A stretch of 64,000 bases of DNA from Omphiscola glabra (GCA_964017045.1 OZ024797.1:15206363-15270362); one strand, 5' to 3'. Positions 35,047 through 45,887 are shown, numbered from the stretch's first letter. Numbers and translations are program-made. The notes: generated from the letters alone by a model not told the origin.

Positions 35047-36403
35047 TCAGGTCCCGTAGTCCTTCGACCGTTGGGGCGCCACAGATGACATGTACACTAT
35101 TCTTCTCCATTCCTCTCGGTCTTCTGCCCTACGCATATCATCGTCTAGTTTTAATCCCGTCCATTCTTTGATATTATCTTACCATCTTTTTCTTTGTCTT
35201 CCTCTTCTTCTCCCTCCTCTAGTAGTGCCCTGCAAGATCTCTTTGGCGAGCCCTTGTTTTCTGGTCACGTGGCCATACCACTCAAGTTTGCGCTTTTTAA
35301 CAGACGTCAGGAGGTCATCGTAATGCCCAATTGCTTGACGAATCCTTTCTTTTATTTGCTCATTGGTGATGTGGTCTCTATAGCAGATGCCAAGAATGCC
35401 TCTGTAACATCTCATCTCCATCGCCTTTATTTTCTTTTCAAGTTCTGCTGTTAATGTCCAGGACTCACAGGCATATAAGAAAATGGAGAGGATTAATGAG
35501 CGCATCAGCCTGATTTTGGTGATGGGGGCTATATTTTTGTCGTTCCATATTTTCTTGAGCCACTTTAGTGCTGTCGTGGTCTGCGCAATCCTGGCCATTA
35601 ATTCGGGCCTGGAGCCTTGTTCCGATACTATTGCTCCGTGGTACGTGAAGCTGCCAACTGTCTCTAATCTTTCCTCCCCGACCTTAATTTCAGTGGTGAT
35701 GCCATTAGTGCTATTCGTCATCATTTTTGTCTTTTCTGCACTGATTTGCATGCCAAAGGACGATGAAGTCTTGTCGAGATTCTTTACTAGGTTGGCTAGC
35801 TCTTCCTCGCTTCCAGCCAGTCCGTCTATGTCATACGCAAAGCGTAGATTGGTGATTGTTCTGCCACCAATGCTGACTGTCCCTACATGCGTTTCTAGTG
35901 CATCTGACATAATTCTCTCTAAGAAGATGTTGAACAGGGTGGGGGAGAGCAAGCAGCCTTGTCGTACTCCAACCGTGGTCTTGAACCATTCTCCGATGTT
36001 ATTGTTGAAGAAGACTGCGCTGGTGGCCTTATCATAGAGGCTTCTTATCATTCTGGTTAAGTTTGTGTTGATGTTGTACTGCCTCATGGTGGCCCATAAA
36101 GCAGCATGCCAAACCCTGTCGAATGCCTTCTTGAAATCTACAAAGATGTGGTATAGGTTTTGTTGGTGTTGAGCATATTTCTCACATAGTATCCGGAGGT
36201 TTAGGATCTGCTCAGTAGTGCCACGTCCTTGCCTAAAGCCCGCCTGTTCTTCAGCAATGATTCTGTCGGCATATGGTCTTAGTCGGTTCAGTATGACCTT
36301 GAGCATGACCTTGCTTGGGTGGCTTATTAGGCTAATGGTGCGATAATTTTGGCATAGCTGTAGGTTACCTTTCTTGGGGAGGGTGATGATGAGAGATTGG
36401 GTC
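35047..36403 (-). pseudogene. LINE reverse transcriptase and C-terminal domain, inactivated
   Basis: The longest intact frame (35179-36306) is 375 residues from its first ATG, but homologous reading extends upstream to about 36403 (WTQSLIITLPKKGNLQLCQN). Visible RT motifs are FVDFKKAFDRV (residues 55-65, catalytic Asp57), VRQGCLLSPTLFN (114-126) and the catalytic box at 156-159. That box reads FAYD instead of the usual FADD, so the first catalytic aspartate is tyrosine (codon 35833-35835). The thumb-proximal box reads SFTYHG. The C-terminus has YACESWTLT (278-286), WYGH (343-346) and an Arg-rich stretch. A TAA at 35179-35181 interrupts the frame after RKRW, while the next 43 codons (DNIKEWTGL onwards) remain in frame to the TGA at 35047. 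The protein cannot be active as RT. Confidence 0.92.
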
Positions 36404-36415
36404 CATGATTTTGTT

Positions 36416-36781
36416 TCAAATATTCGTTAGGGCATTTATCATTGTTTCTCCTCCCTGTTTCATTAACTCGGCAGGGATATTATCTACTCCTGCGGCCTTT
36501 CCTATTTGGAGTGCTTGGACTGCTGCTTCTACTTCTGCGCGGAGAATGGGGAAGCTTTCATTGTCCGTTGCTGGGGGGACATTAAGGATCTCTGGGTCTA
36601 TCTTTATATTTTCATTAGACAGCTCTGAGCAGTATTCAGTCCATCTTTTCAGGATATTATTTTCCTCGGTCAAACATTTAACATTTTTATCTTGTATGGT
36701 AGTACTACGTCCTTGCTTTGCAGTGGTTAGTTCTTTCACCAACTGGTATGCCTTTTTGCTATTGTTTTTCTTCACAAGCAA
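36416..36781 (-). pseudogene. LINE pre-RT / finger segment
   Basis: A 122-codon stretch continues the same LINE upstream of the RT palm. It reads KKAYQLVKELT near its start and GKAAGVDNIPAELMKQGG near its end, the latter being the conserved A-G-x-D-x-I-P-x-E box at the start of non-LTR RT domains. A TGA at 36416-36418 and a frame change separate it from the RT segment. It opens with TTG, not ATG, so the start has no meaning beyond frame limits. Confidence 0.85.
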
Positions 36782-36805
36782 TTTTCAATGTCGTAGCATT
36801 GCTCT

Positions 36806-37140
36806 TCAATCCAGTTCTTCTTTGCCCTTCTCATAGTGACTCAAACCCTTTTTGATGGTTTGGTTAATTTCCCCATAGTTTTCTGCCCCCTCTGTATCTA
36901 AAATCTTTGTTTTCTTCAACTGCCTCCGTTTATCACACATATCGAGGATGTCAGCTGTCACCCATGGTTTTTGTGTTGGTCGATGTTTACCAAGGATGTC
37001 ATGGGCTGTGTCCGTCACAGCTGTGTTGAAGTTATCAATCATTGTGTCCATGTCTGAACAGTCGGCATCTATAATGTTAAGCGCTGCAAATTTTCCTCCT
37101 AGCATAGCTTGGAAGGCTTCTGCTATTTTAGGATCCTTCA
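36806..37140 (-). pseudogene. LINE segment between endonuclease and RT
   Basis: The reading YQLKDPKIAEAFQAMLGGKF starts at the 5' edge of the element and continues through PWVTADILDMCDKRRQLKKT to a stop at 36806. It represents the linker that follows the endonuclease domain in such LINEs. Further frameshifts near 36815 and 36776 are needed to join it to the next segment. No endonuclease catalytic motif is present. Confidence 0.75.
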
Positions 37141-37262
37141 GCTGGTATGCTGTGTCTAAATGATATCATCTGCCATGCTGGTATGTTATGTCTAAATGGC
37201 ATCATCTGCCAAGCTGGTATGTTATGTCTAAATGACATTATCTGCCATGCTTGCTAGTATGG
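37141..37262. repeat. 36-bp tandem repeat, right part
   Basis: About three and a half copies of the 36-bp unit seen at 34966-35027 (gctggtatg-tgtctaaatgacat-atctgcca). Confidence 0.9.
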
Positions 37263-37592
37263 TATTGCTAAATGACATTAGCATCCATTGACTCATGTGA
37301 CATCCATGTGATCTGGCCTTGTTATGAATCTACCTGGACCTGTTTCACCTGCCCACCAACAAGCGACCAGTAGTTATCACGACTTTTGTGCGGTTGTCGT
37401 TTTTGTTGAACCACCTTGAAGAAATGCATGTTACAACCGCAGAAACAGAATTTGAAAAGAAGAAACACCAGATGGTGAAAAAACGAGGAGCCGGTGAGGG
37501 TAGTGGGAGGGGTGGGAAGGGTAAGATAAGTCAGTTTTGTATTGTAGGGGAATCTTATGCCGTGATCTTATTTTCAAAATAACTTAATTTGT
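37263..37592. other. No gene seen
   Basis: Unique DNA with a purine-rich patch at 37480-37530. Confidence 0.4.
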
Positions 37593-37911
37593 TACAGAAG
37601 CTGCTATAGAAGATGTTATAGAAGATGTTATAGAGGCTGTTATAGAAGCTGTTATAGAACATGTTATATAAGATTTTATAGAAGATGTTATAGAAGCTGT
37701 TGTAAAACATGTTATACAAGATGTTATAGAAGACGTTATACAAGATATTATAGAAGCTTTTATTAAAGCTCTTACACAACCTGTTATATAATATGTTATG
37801 GAACCAGTAATATAACTTGTTATATAAGATGTTATAGAAAGTGTTATAGAAGATGTTATACAAGATGTTATACAAGATGTCATACAAGATGTTATAGAAG
37901 ATGGTTTAGAA
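37593..37911. repeat. 12-bp repeat (gaagatgttata), left block
   Basis: About 26 imperfect copies of gaagatgttata with caagat, gaagct, gaacat variants. Minus-strand frames of 99-110 residues (SITSS, YNILYN) are derived from the repeat. Confidence 0.93.
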
Positions 37912-38108
37912 CAGTGGTTCTCAACCTTCCTAATGCCGCGACCCTTTAATACAGTTCTTCACCTTGTGGCGACCCACAGCCACGAAATTATTTTTGTTTC
38001 TACTTCATAACTGTAGAGTATATGTATTTTCAGATGGTTTTAGGCGACCCCTGGGAAAGGGTCGCGCGTCTTCCAAAGGGGTCGCGACCCACAGGTTGAG
38101 AACCGCTG
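37912..38108 (-). mobile_element. hAT-type MITE, 197 bp, family A copy 2
   Basis: The left end is cagtggttctcaaccttcct and the right end is caggttgagaaccgctg. Relative to 3460-3656 it is the reverse complement, with the same 197-bp length. Flanks are gtttagaa and ttttagaa (7 of 8 match), giving an 8-bp target-site duplication inside a gaagatgttata array. Shared internal blocks include cctaatgccgcgaccctttaa and cataactgtag. Confidence 0.92.
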
Positions 38109-38236
38109 TTTTAGAAGCTGCTTAAAACTCTATTTTCTGACTAGAATTTACTTTTTCAATTACATCTCTGAATATTTTAAGTACGCTTCGAAGTTTAAAA
38201 CTTCATTCAAGCTGTGTATGGTCCATAAGCTTTTAT
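38109..38236. other. Unique spacer after MITE
   Basis: Non-repetitive stretch separating the two blocks of the 12-bp repeat. Confidence 0.4.
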
Positions 38237-38455
38237 AGAAGATGTATGTTATAGAAGATGCTATAGAACTTGTTATAAAACTTGTTATAGAAGATGTTAT
38301 AGAACTTGTTATAGAGGCTGTTATGGAAACTGTTATAGAAGATGTTATAGAAGATGTTATAGAACTTGTTATAGAGGCTGTTATGGAAACTGTTATAGAA
38401 GATGTTATAGAAGATGTTAAAGAACTTGTCATAGAGGCTGTTAATGAAGCTGAAC
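38237..38455. repeat. 12-bp repeat (gaagatgttata), right block with ~60-bp higher-order unit
   Basis: Variants gaacttgttata, gaggctgttatg and gaaactgttata recur in the same order twice (about 38288-38348 and 38348-38408). Confidence 0.93.
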
Positions 38456-38975
38456 GGGAAAAACGCTAAAAGAAACTGAGGAAATTTACGAGTCTGAGAA
38501 AAACGAGATAAATAAAAACATCGTGATCTAGAACTCTGCCTTCGAGGATTCCCGTGTGGACGTCTTGGAATTTCGGGCGGCCTTTCTCGGCATTACGGGC
38601 ATTCGAGGGCTTTAACCCTAAGCTCCTTGTCTATTAGCCGTTCTTAGCCGGTGCTTAATTTAAATAGAGAAATAACACTTAGTCCCCGGTTGTAGAGTGA
38701 CATCTTTGTGCTGGGATGGAGAACCGCTGAGGTGGCGAATCCTGGATCTACTCCACTGGAATGACGCGTGTGGTCCTGAGCTGATTTCTTTTTTTTTCAA
38801 ATCCACTGCATGTTTGTTTACATTCGAGGTTTGTTAATAATGAGGTGAGATGAAGGCTGTTTATAAAATAAGGTAATTTTAGATTTAATGATGTAGTTTT
38901 TAGCCGCTTATGTCAGGATTGTGGGGAGGGGGGGGGGAGGGGTGTGGGTCTGACTGAACAATGAAGACGTAGAAA
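38456..38975. other. No gene seen
   Basis: Unique DNA with a poly-G run at 38927-38941. Confidence 0.4.
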
Positions 38976-39445
38976 GATCAAGAATAGAACAATCAAGAAA
39001 ATAAAAAGATCAAGTATAGAACAATCAAGAAAATAAAAAGATCAAGTATAGAACAATCAAGAAAATAAAAAGATCAAGTATAGAGCAATCAAGAAAATAA
39101 AAAGATCAAGTATAGAGCAATCAAGAAAATAAAAAGATCAAGTATAGAGCAATCAAGAAAATAAAAAGATCAAGTATAGAGCAATCAAGAAAATAAAAAG
39201 ATCAAGTATAGAGCAGTCAAGAAAATAAAAAGATCAAGTATAGAGCAGTCAAGAAAATAAAAAGATCAAGTATAGAGCAGTCAAGAAAATAAAAAGATCA
39301 AGTATAGAGCAATCAAGAAAATAAAAAGATCAAGTATAGAGCAGTCAAGAAAATAAAAAGATCAAGTATAGAGCAGTCAAGAAAATAAAAAGATCAAGTA
39401 TAGAGCAATCAAGAAAACAAAAAGATCAAGTATAGAGCAGTGAAC
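38976..39445. repeat. 32-bp minisatellite, about 14 copies
   Basis: Unit core atcaagtatagagcaatcaa plus gaaaataaaaag. A single-base caatca/cagtca variant is clustered in neighbouring copies. Confidence 0.96.
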
Positions 39446-39529
39446 GATAGAAAAGAAAAAAGAATTCAGAAATATTTATAGAATAAACAGAACAACGAAA
39501 ATTAACAAGAGGAACATTACGTAAAGAAC

Positions 39530-41292
39530 ACACTAACTAACACACTAGATAACACACTGGACAGCACACTAGACAACACACTGGACAGCACACTAGATAA
39601 CACACTGGACAGCACACTAGATAACACACTGGACAGCACACTAGACAACACACTGGACAGCACACTAGATAACACACTGGACAGCACACTAGATAACACA
39701 CTGGACAGCACACTAGATAACACACTGGACAGCACACTAGATAACACACTGGACAGCACACTAGATAACACACTGGACAGCACACTAGATAACACACTGG
39801 ACAGCACACTAGATAACACTGGACAGCACACTAGATAACACACTGGACAGCACACTAACTAACACACTAGATAACACACTAGACAGCACACTAGATAACA
39901 CACTGGACAGCACACTAGATAACACACTGGACAGCACACTAACTAACACACTAGATAACACACTAGACAGCACACTAGATAACACACTGGACAGCACACT
40001 AGATAACACACTGGACAGCACACTAGATAACACACTGGACAGCACACTAACTAACACACTAGATAACACACTAGACAGCACACTAGATAACACACTGGAC
40101 AGCACACTAGATAACACACTGGACAGCACACTAGATAACACACTGGACAGCACACTAGATAACACACTGGACAGCACACTAGATAACACACTGGACAGCA
40201 CACTAGATAACACACTGGACAGCACACTAGATAACACACTGGACAGCACACTAGATAACACACTGGACAGCACACTAGATAACACACTGGACAGCACACT
40301 AGATAACACACTGGACAGCACACTAGATAACACACTGGACAGCACACTAGATAACACACTGGACAGCACACTAGATAACACACTGGACAGCACACTAGAT
40401 AACACACTGGACAGCACACTAGACAACACACTGGACAGCACACTAGATAACACACTGGACAGCACACTAGATAACACACTGGACAGCACACTAGATAACA
40501 CACTGGACAGCACACTAGATAACACACTGGACAGCACACTAGATAACACACTGGACAGCACACTAACTAACACACTAGATAACACACTAGACAGCACACT
40601 AGATAACACACTGGACAGCACACTAGATAACACACTGGACAGCACACTAGATAACACACTGGACAGCACACTAACTAACACACTAGATAACACACTAGAC
40701 AGCACACTAGATAACACACTGGACAGCACACTAGATAACACACTGGACAGCACACTAGATAACACACTGGACAGCACACTAGATAACACACTGGACAGCA
40801 CACTAGATAACACACTGGACAGCACACTAGATAACACACTGGACAGCACACTAGATAACACACTGGACAGCACACTAGATAACACACTGGACAGCACACT
40901 AGATAACACACTGGACAGCACACTAGATAACACACTGGACAGCACACTAGATAACACACTGGACAGCACACTAGATAACACACTGGACAGCACACTAGAT
41001 AACACACTGGACAGCAGACTAGATAACACACTGGACAGCACACTAGATAACACACTGGACAGCACACTAGATAACACACTGGACAGCACACTAGATAACA
41101 CACTGGACAGCACACTAGATAACACACTGGACAGCACACTAGATAACACACTGGACAGCACACTAGATAACACACTGGACAGCACAATAGATAACACACT
41201 GGACAGCACACTAGATAACACACTGGACAGCACACTAGATAACACACTAGACAGCACACTAGATAACACACTGGACAGCACACTAGAGAACA
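39530..41292. repeat. 24-bp dimeric array, about 73 copies
   Basis: The unit is two related 12-mers, acactagataac and acactggacagc. A variant block with ctaactaac followed by ctagataac and ctagacagc occurs at about 39533, 39855, 39939, 40047, 40563 and 40671. The minus strand is open in two frames (LSSV and CYLVCCPV repeats, up to 497 residues), which are repeat artefacts. Confidence 0.97.
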
Positions 41293-41780
41293 GACTAGGC
41301 ATCTCTGAATATTTGTTGTGCTCTTTGAAGTTTAAACTGCATTCAAGCTGTCAATGCACCAAAACTGTGCACCACAACTGTGCACCACAACTGTGCACTA
41401 CTAATGTGCACCAAAACTGTGCCCAAAAACTGTGCACCACAGTTTAAATGGTAGCGTAATAGAAGTGAACCCCAACATTTATTTGAGGCATTCTACCAAA
41501 TTTGAGACTCGCGTTTCTAAAAAAATTAATTTGCCATCTTTACGATCTGCTTCATTTCAATTTCCTCAACTGAAGAAAAAAAAAATGTTCTGAATACAAA
41601 AATATCTCGTTCTTCAGCGGCGTAGATAAAGGGAGGCTAATTGGCAGAGCTATTAATATAATTGCTTGAAATTAGGCACAATTGTTTATAGCAGTCTGTG
41701 ACACTAATGACAACATGGAGGAATATCAGCAAGAGTTACGGCACATAGTCAGACGAGGGATTTGATTTACTGTCACGTGA
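41293..41780. other. No gene seen; short ctgtgcacca repeat
   Basis: A short aactgtgcaccaca repeat (41360-41445) precedes AT-rich unique DNA. Confidence 0.5.
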
Positions 41781-41783
41781 TAA

Positions 41784-41876
41784 GGGCTCGTTCGCAAATT
41801 ACGTCACGCCAAAAATGAAATTTTCAGACCCCCCCCCCTTTTTCCCCTGAGCGTGACGTAATTTGCGAACGACCCC
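41784..41876. mobile_element. PIF/Harbinger-like MITE, 93 bp
   Basis: The left end gggctcgttcgcaaattacg and the right end, read inwards, ggggtcgttcgcaaattacg form 26-bp terminal inverted repeats with one mismatch, continuing tcacgc. Both sides carry taa (41781-41783 and 41877-41879), a 3-bp duplication typical of the TWA target of PIF/Harbinger elements. The tiny interior includes a C-run. The whole element could fold into one hairpin. Confidence 0.85.
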
Positions 41877-41959
41877 TAATACGATATTTTCCCTTCACAT
41901 AATTTATTGTAGACGTGTTGTCAAATAAGCACAGGCGTCATGTATGAATACCGTATGGT

Positions 41960-42062
41960 ACCAGTCACGTCAATATATGTCACATCAACATAGTAGGGTA
42001 CCAATCACGTCAACATAGTAGGGTACCTGTCACGTCAACATAGTAAGGTACCTGTAACGTCC
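41960..42062. repeat. Degenerate ~25-bp repeat (gtcacgtcaacatagtaggg)
   Basis: About four imperfect copies. Confidence 0.75.
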
Positions 42063-42257
42063 ACATAGTGACATATAGTGTAAATGGAGAAATTACTTAC
42101 AAAGGGCGAGTTAGTGGGTAGATTATGCCCTAAGGGAGAGTATTGTCCCAAAGGGCGGGATAAAGGGAAAATTATGCCCAAAGGGCGAGGTAGTGAGCAA
42201 ATTAGGTAAAAACTGGCTGACGTGTCAGACGCACTTGTTTCAAATTTCAACAAAATC

Positions 42258-42422
42258 AGACAACTCTGAGCCAGCACCTTGCACAACTCTGAGCCAGCAC
42301 CTTGCACAACTCTGAGCCAGCACCTTGCACAACTCTGAGCCAGCACCTTGCACAACTCTGAGCCAGCACCTTGCACAACTCTGAGCCAGCCCCTTGCACA
42401 ACTCTGAGCCAGCACCTTGCAC
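42258..42422. repeat. 23-bp minisatellite (caactctgagccagcacctt), about 7 copies
   Basis: Nearly identical tandem copies; one substitution (agcccctt). Confidence 0.95.
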
Positions 42423-42806
42423 ACGTGCGCCACAATAAACACACGTGTGACGTCACGCGCAGTCCCTCTCGCGCCGCACTCCAGTGTGGATTGTTTATGT
42501 GTATGCTGACAAACCACACGAGGAAGTGGTTGAAGGTTCCGTTGCGGGTAGCACCAATATGCTCAATATATTCATAATAGACTATTCCAAAAATGTAAAT
42601 ATTTTCAAATCTATTTGAACTTTCGTCAAAATATTGAAGTAATGTCTCCGAACTTCTGGCATGTTCCACTTGAACTCATTCAAAACATTTGGTCTCAAGA
42701 TTACTAAAAGTGGCCAGGAACTTGACCTTTACACAGAGCTGACCTTAAACTGATTGCGATAATTTCTGCCAGTTGCAAACAATATAAATAATAATAATAA
42801 TTAAAG
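42423..42806. other. No gene seen
   Basis: Unique DNA ending in a short ataataataat run (42788-42800). Confidence 0.4.
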
Positions 42807-43945
42807 CAGGGGTCTCAAACTCAGATCGTCCGGGGGCCCCAGGAGGTAGAGTCTAAGTGAGACTGGGCCCCAGGAGGTAGAGTCTGAGTGAGACTGGGCC
42901 CCAGAAGGTAGAGTCTGAGTGAGACTGGGCACCAGAAGGTAGAGTCAGAGTGAGACTGGGCCCCAGGAGGTAGTCTGAGTGAGACTGGGCCCCAGGAAGT
43001 AGAGTGTGAGTGAGACTTGGCCCCAGGAGGTAGAGTCTGAGTGAGACTGGGCCCCAGGAGGTAGAGTCTGAGTGACACTGGGTCCCATGAGGTAGAGTCT
43101 GAGAGAGACGGCCCCATGAGGTAGAGTCTGAGTGAGACTGGGCCCCAGGAGGTAGAGTCTGAGTGAGACTGGGCCCCAGAAGGTAGAGTCTGAGTGAGAC
43201 TGGGCCCCAGGAGGTAGAGTCTGAGTGAGACTGGGCCCCAGGAGGTAGAGTCTGAGTGAGACTGGGCCCCAGGAGGTAGAGTCTGAGTGAGACTGGGCCC
43301 CAGGTGGTAGAGTCTGAGTGAGATTGGGCCCCAGGAGGTAGAGTCTGAGTGAGACTGGGCCCCAGGAGGTAGAGTCTGAGTGAGAATGGGCCCCAGGAGG
43401 TAGAGTCTGAGTGAGACTGGGCCCCAGGAGGTAGAGTCTGAGTGAGACTGGGCCCCGGGAGGTAGAGTCTGAGTGAGATTGGGCGCATCAAGTATTCCAC
43501 CAAAAAAGCGATTACAAATTCGATAAAGTACAAGTGATACAATCTGCTTAATAACTATTGAAAACAAATAAAAACATTAAAGGTTCTCTAGAACTAGGCT
43601 TCACACCCTTCCTCCTACTCCCTGCTACGATTGATGCGATTATGGTTGTTTTATCAAAGCAGCATGTTTGTCTCATAAAATGCTATAAAATAAAAACTTT
43701 TGAATTTTTTAAAAACAGTTTTTACCATTATAATCAACGTCCAAACCTATACAAACATAATAAAAGCATCATTAGACTAGTCGGTGAGATTCGACTGAAA
43801 CTGTCGCGGAGGGTCACATTATAGATATGAGAATGGGGAAAACGCACGGTCCGCATTAACGCTAAACTTTTCAGTCAGGCTTCGGGCCGCAAAATATCGT
43901 CTTGTGGGCCGCAAATGGCCCGCGGGCCGCGAGTTTGAGACCCTT
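42807..43945. mobile_element. Probable hAT-like element with an internal minisatellite
   Basis: The left end caggggtctcaaactc has a matching inverted end, gagtttgagaccctt, at 43931-43945. Just inside both ends are G/C-rich blocks (cgtccgggggcccc; ggcccgcgggccgc). The interior is mostly a 31-bp minisatellite plus about 450 bp of unique DNA without a transposase. Flanking aattaaag (left) and aaatttaa (right) do not give a clean 8-bp duplication, so the assignment is tentative. Confidence 0.6.
42832..43482. repeat. 31-bp minisatellite inside the hAT-like element, about 21 copies
   Basis: Unit core gggccccaggaggtagagtc plus tgagtgagact. Minus-strand frames of 229-248 residues (SHSDSTSWGPVSLRLYLLGPSLTQTLPPGAQ periodic) are artefacts. 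Confidence 0.95.
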
Positions 43946-43985
43946 AAATTTAAAGAATGATAAACGAAATTTGAGTTGTGTAAAG

Positions 43986-44238
43986 CAGTGGTTCCCAAAC
44001 TTCTGTTAATAATAGTTTACTTTTGTATTTGTCTATAAATATTTACATTGTGCTTATCGACAACGTAAGGCTCGCGGACCGGACCACCATTTGGGAACCT
44101 TTGGGACGCCGATGTTTCATGTACCATAGAGTAAAATAAGGGACTAAATTCTCAAAACATTATTGCCGTATACGTAATCCCATTTTTGGCGCGGCCAGTA
44201 TCGCTTGGGAAGGATGTTACACAATTAAAGAACCACTG
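43986..44238. mobile_element. Possible decayed hAT-like element
   Basis: Starts cagtggttcccaaac and ends aagaaccactg, a hAT-style inverted pair. The flanks do not match, so the ends could be coincidental. Confidence 0.3.
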
Positions 44239-44654
44239 GCTGTCTCACACAAAATAATTTAGAAGGCCGGGGCCGTCCCGTGCATGGCAGATCCCAGATG
44301 GCCAGGTGACAACCCCGACCCCGTCTGCATGTCATGTTCAAGCCCTGGAGCTGATCAGATAGTACACCAGCCGGTGTAAGACAGTGGACGGGATTGTACC
44401 GTGATGCAGGTCCTAACACCGGAAATATTGTAAACTCTTTTGGTGTCAGTCTGTTAGAAATGCAAAGCATACATTGAGCTAAGTCAGCTTGGGACACATA
44501 GACTGCCAATTACAGCGGATCTCAAATCTGGCGCAGTCACTGGGCTAAAAAAACTGCCATCTGCGTTGGATCTCAAATAACATATGTAACGTTATGGTTT
44601 ATTTCTTTTCTTGTATCACTGTTTGCTTTAGTAAGGCCGATCTTTCATAACACT

Positions 44655-44905
44655 TCATGATATCCACGTTTTCATACAGCCAAACAATTTACTTAGAGAA
44701 GTCATTATATTTGCATCACGACATTTATTTGAATGGTAACTAGCACATAGTAAGATATCATCTCTGACAACCAGAGCAAAAAGATGTGATTCTTCATATA
44801 CTTGCTCTAATCTGTACATAGAATTGAGATGCTGTAAAATACTTAGATTCAATGGATTGACATAGCGAGCGCTGAGGTCCAAAATATCCAACCATCTTGT
44901 TGACT
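44655..44905 (-). CDS. Possible coding fragment, unknown protein
   Basis: A minus-strand frame of about 80 residues (including YVNPLNLSILQHLNSMYRL and LFALVVRDDILLCASYHS) has balanced amino-acid composition, unlike the repeat frames. It ends at a TAG-type stop after KTWIS. An AG (tacag) just upstream at about 44906 could be an acceptor. No family is recognised; it may be an old transposon or a lone exon. Confidence 0.22.
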
Positions 44906-45205
44906 GTATAATTCTCTATCTCTACCCATAATTCACTCTACTTCCTGGTTTTTTTATTACTTTACAAAGCAAAAAATATAATTTTCCGAAACAAAGTTAT
45001 TATTTAAATATGTGATCTGTTACAACAAATAAATATCTCACTGAATTGTAAATGCTGATTTTTGCCTGGAATCCAGTCAGGGTTCTCGTAGTGGGGTGAA
45101 TATGCATTTGTTTTTGTTTTGTCTCTATGCAGCTGTTCTTTATTACATAAATGTATTTTGTTTTATTGTCACGATTATGTTTCTTTTGCTAATATTTTTA
45201 TGTAC

Positions 45206-45274
45206 AGCGCGGTGAGCCTAGCCCTAGGATGGGGTACCGCGCTATATAAGACAACATATAATAATAATAATAAT
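45206..45274 (+). mobile_element. LINE/SINE-type 3' end with hairpin and (ATA)n tail
   Basis: The arms agcgcggt (45206-45213) and accgcgct (45236-45243) are perfect inverted repeats around a short loop, followed by atataagacaac and an (ata)n tail to about 45274. This hairpin-plus-short-tandem-tail arrangement is typical of the 3' ends of SINEs and their partner LINEs. The 5' limit of the insertion could not be found. Confidence 0.6.
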
Positions 45275-45887
45275 GATCTGGACGGATGCATTAATTAAAT
45301 GGGTCAAAATCGTTAAGAGTGTACAGCTTTTTTTGGAGAGGATTTCAGTTGCAGAGCCGTTCTTAGGCATAGGCAAACAAGGGGACCAAAGTCAAGAAAT
45401 CTTTAGATGATTTAACGCAGAGGTTCCCAAACTTTTTTGACCAAGGGCCTTCTTTTCAGAATAAAAAAAAATGCACAGGACCCCTTGAAATATTCATTAT
45501 TTAAGCGAAAAAAAAAGAAAGATATGTGTATCTATATTTCTCCCTACGTCCTAAATATAGCAAATAAAAATGTTGTAAATATGACACTTTGAAGATTGAA
45601 ATTATTAACTTATTTATTACAAACAGAAAATTAATACAAGGGAGTATTAAAAAAATTAGGAATAACATTAAAAATAATCCTACTGAGTAGGATGAACCTG
45701 ATGCGCTGTTATCAATGTTTCAATCCTCGGCCCTATTTTTGTCAGTGCCATTCTTTAAATCACTGCGATGAATTATATGCAGCCGGTTTCTCTATTTGCA
45801 GCCGATCGTTCCGGTGCCCCCAAGAGGTGATGTCGCCCACTTTGGGAATCACCGATAAGACGTGATGAATTTGGGTATAAACTACGA
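45275..45887. other. No gene seen; one possible hAT terminus
   Basis: AT-rich DNA. At 45418, cagaggttcccaaactt resembles a hAT end but no partner with a matching duplication was found. Confidence 0.35.

Larger units (their letters stand above)
35028..37140 (-). mobile_element. 5'-truncated non-LTR retrotransposon (LINE, RTE/BovB-like)
   Basis: Read on the minus strand, the element starts inside the pre-RT region, continues through the reverse transcriptase and C-terminal domain, and ends in a (GAT)n tail (35028-35049). The intended stop codon TGA (35047-35049) merges into the tail. The sequence gctggtat occurs at both edges (35022-35029 and 37141-37148), compatible with a target-site duplication, although both lie in the same tandem repeat, so it could be coincidental. 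There is no endonuclease domain left in the copy, so it is 5'-truncated. The 3' tail style and the C-terminal CESW/GH region fit the RTE/BovB group as I know it, but clade assignment needs a tree. Confidence 0.9.

Noticed and set aside
39809..41302. 497-residue minus-strand frame of LSSV repeats
   Set aside because: It is the translation of the stop-free 24-bp array; a second minus frame (CYLVCCPV) is equally open. No signal, domain or unique sequence.
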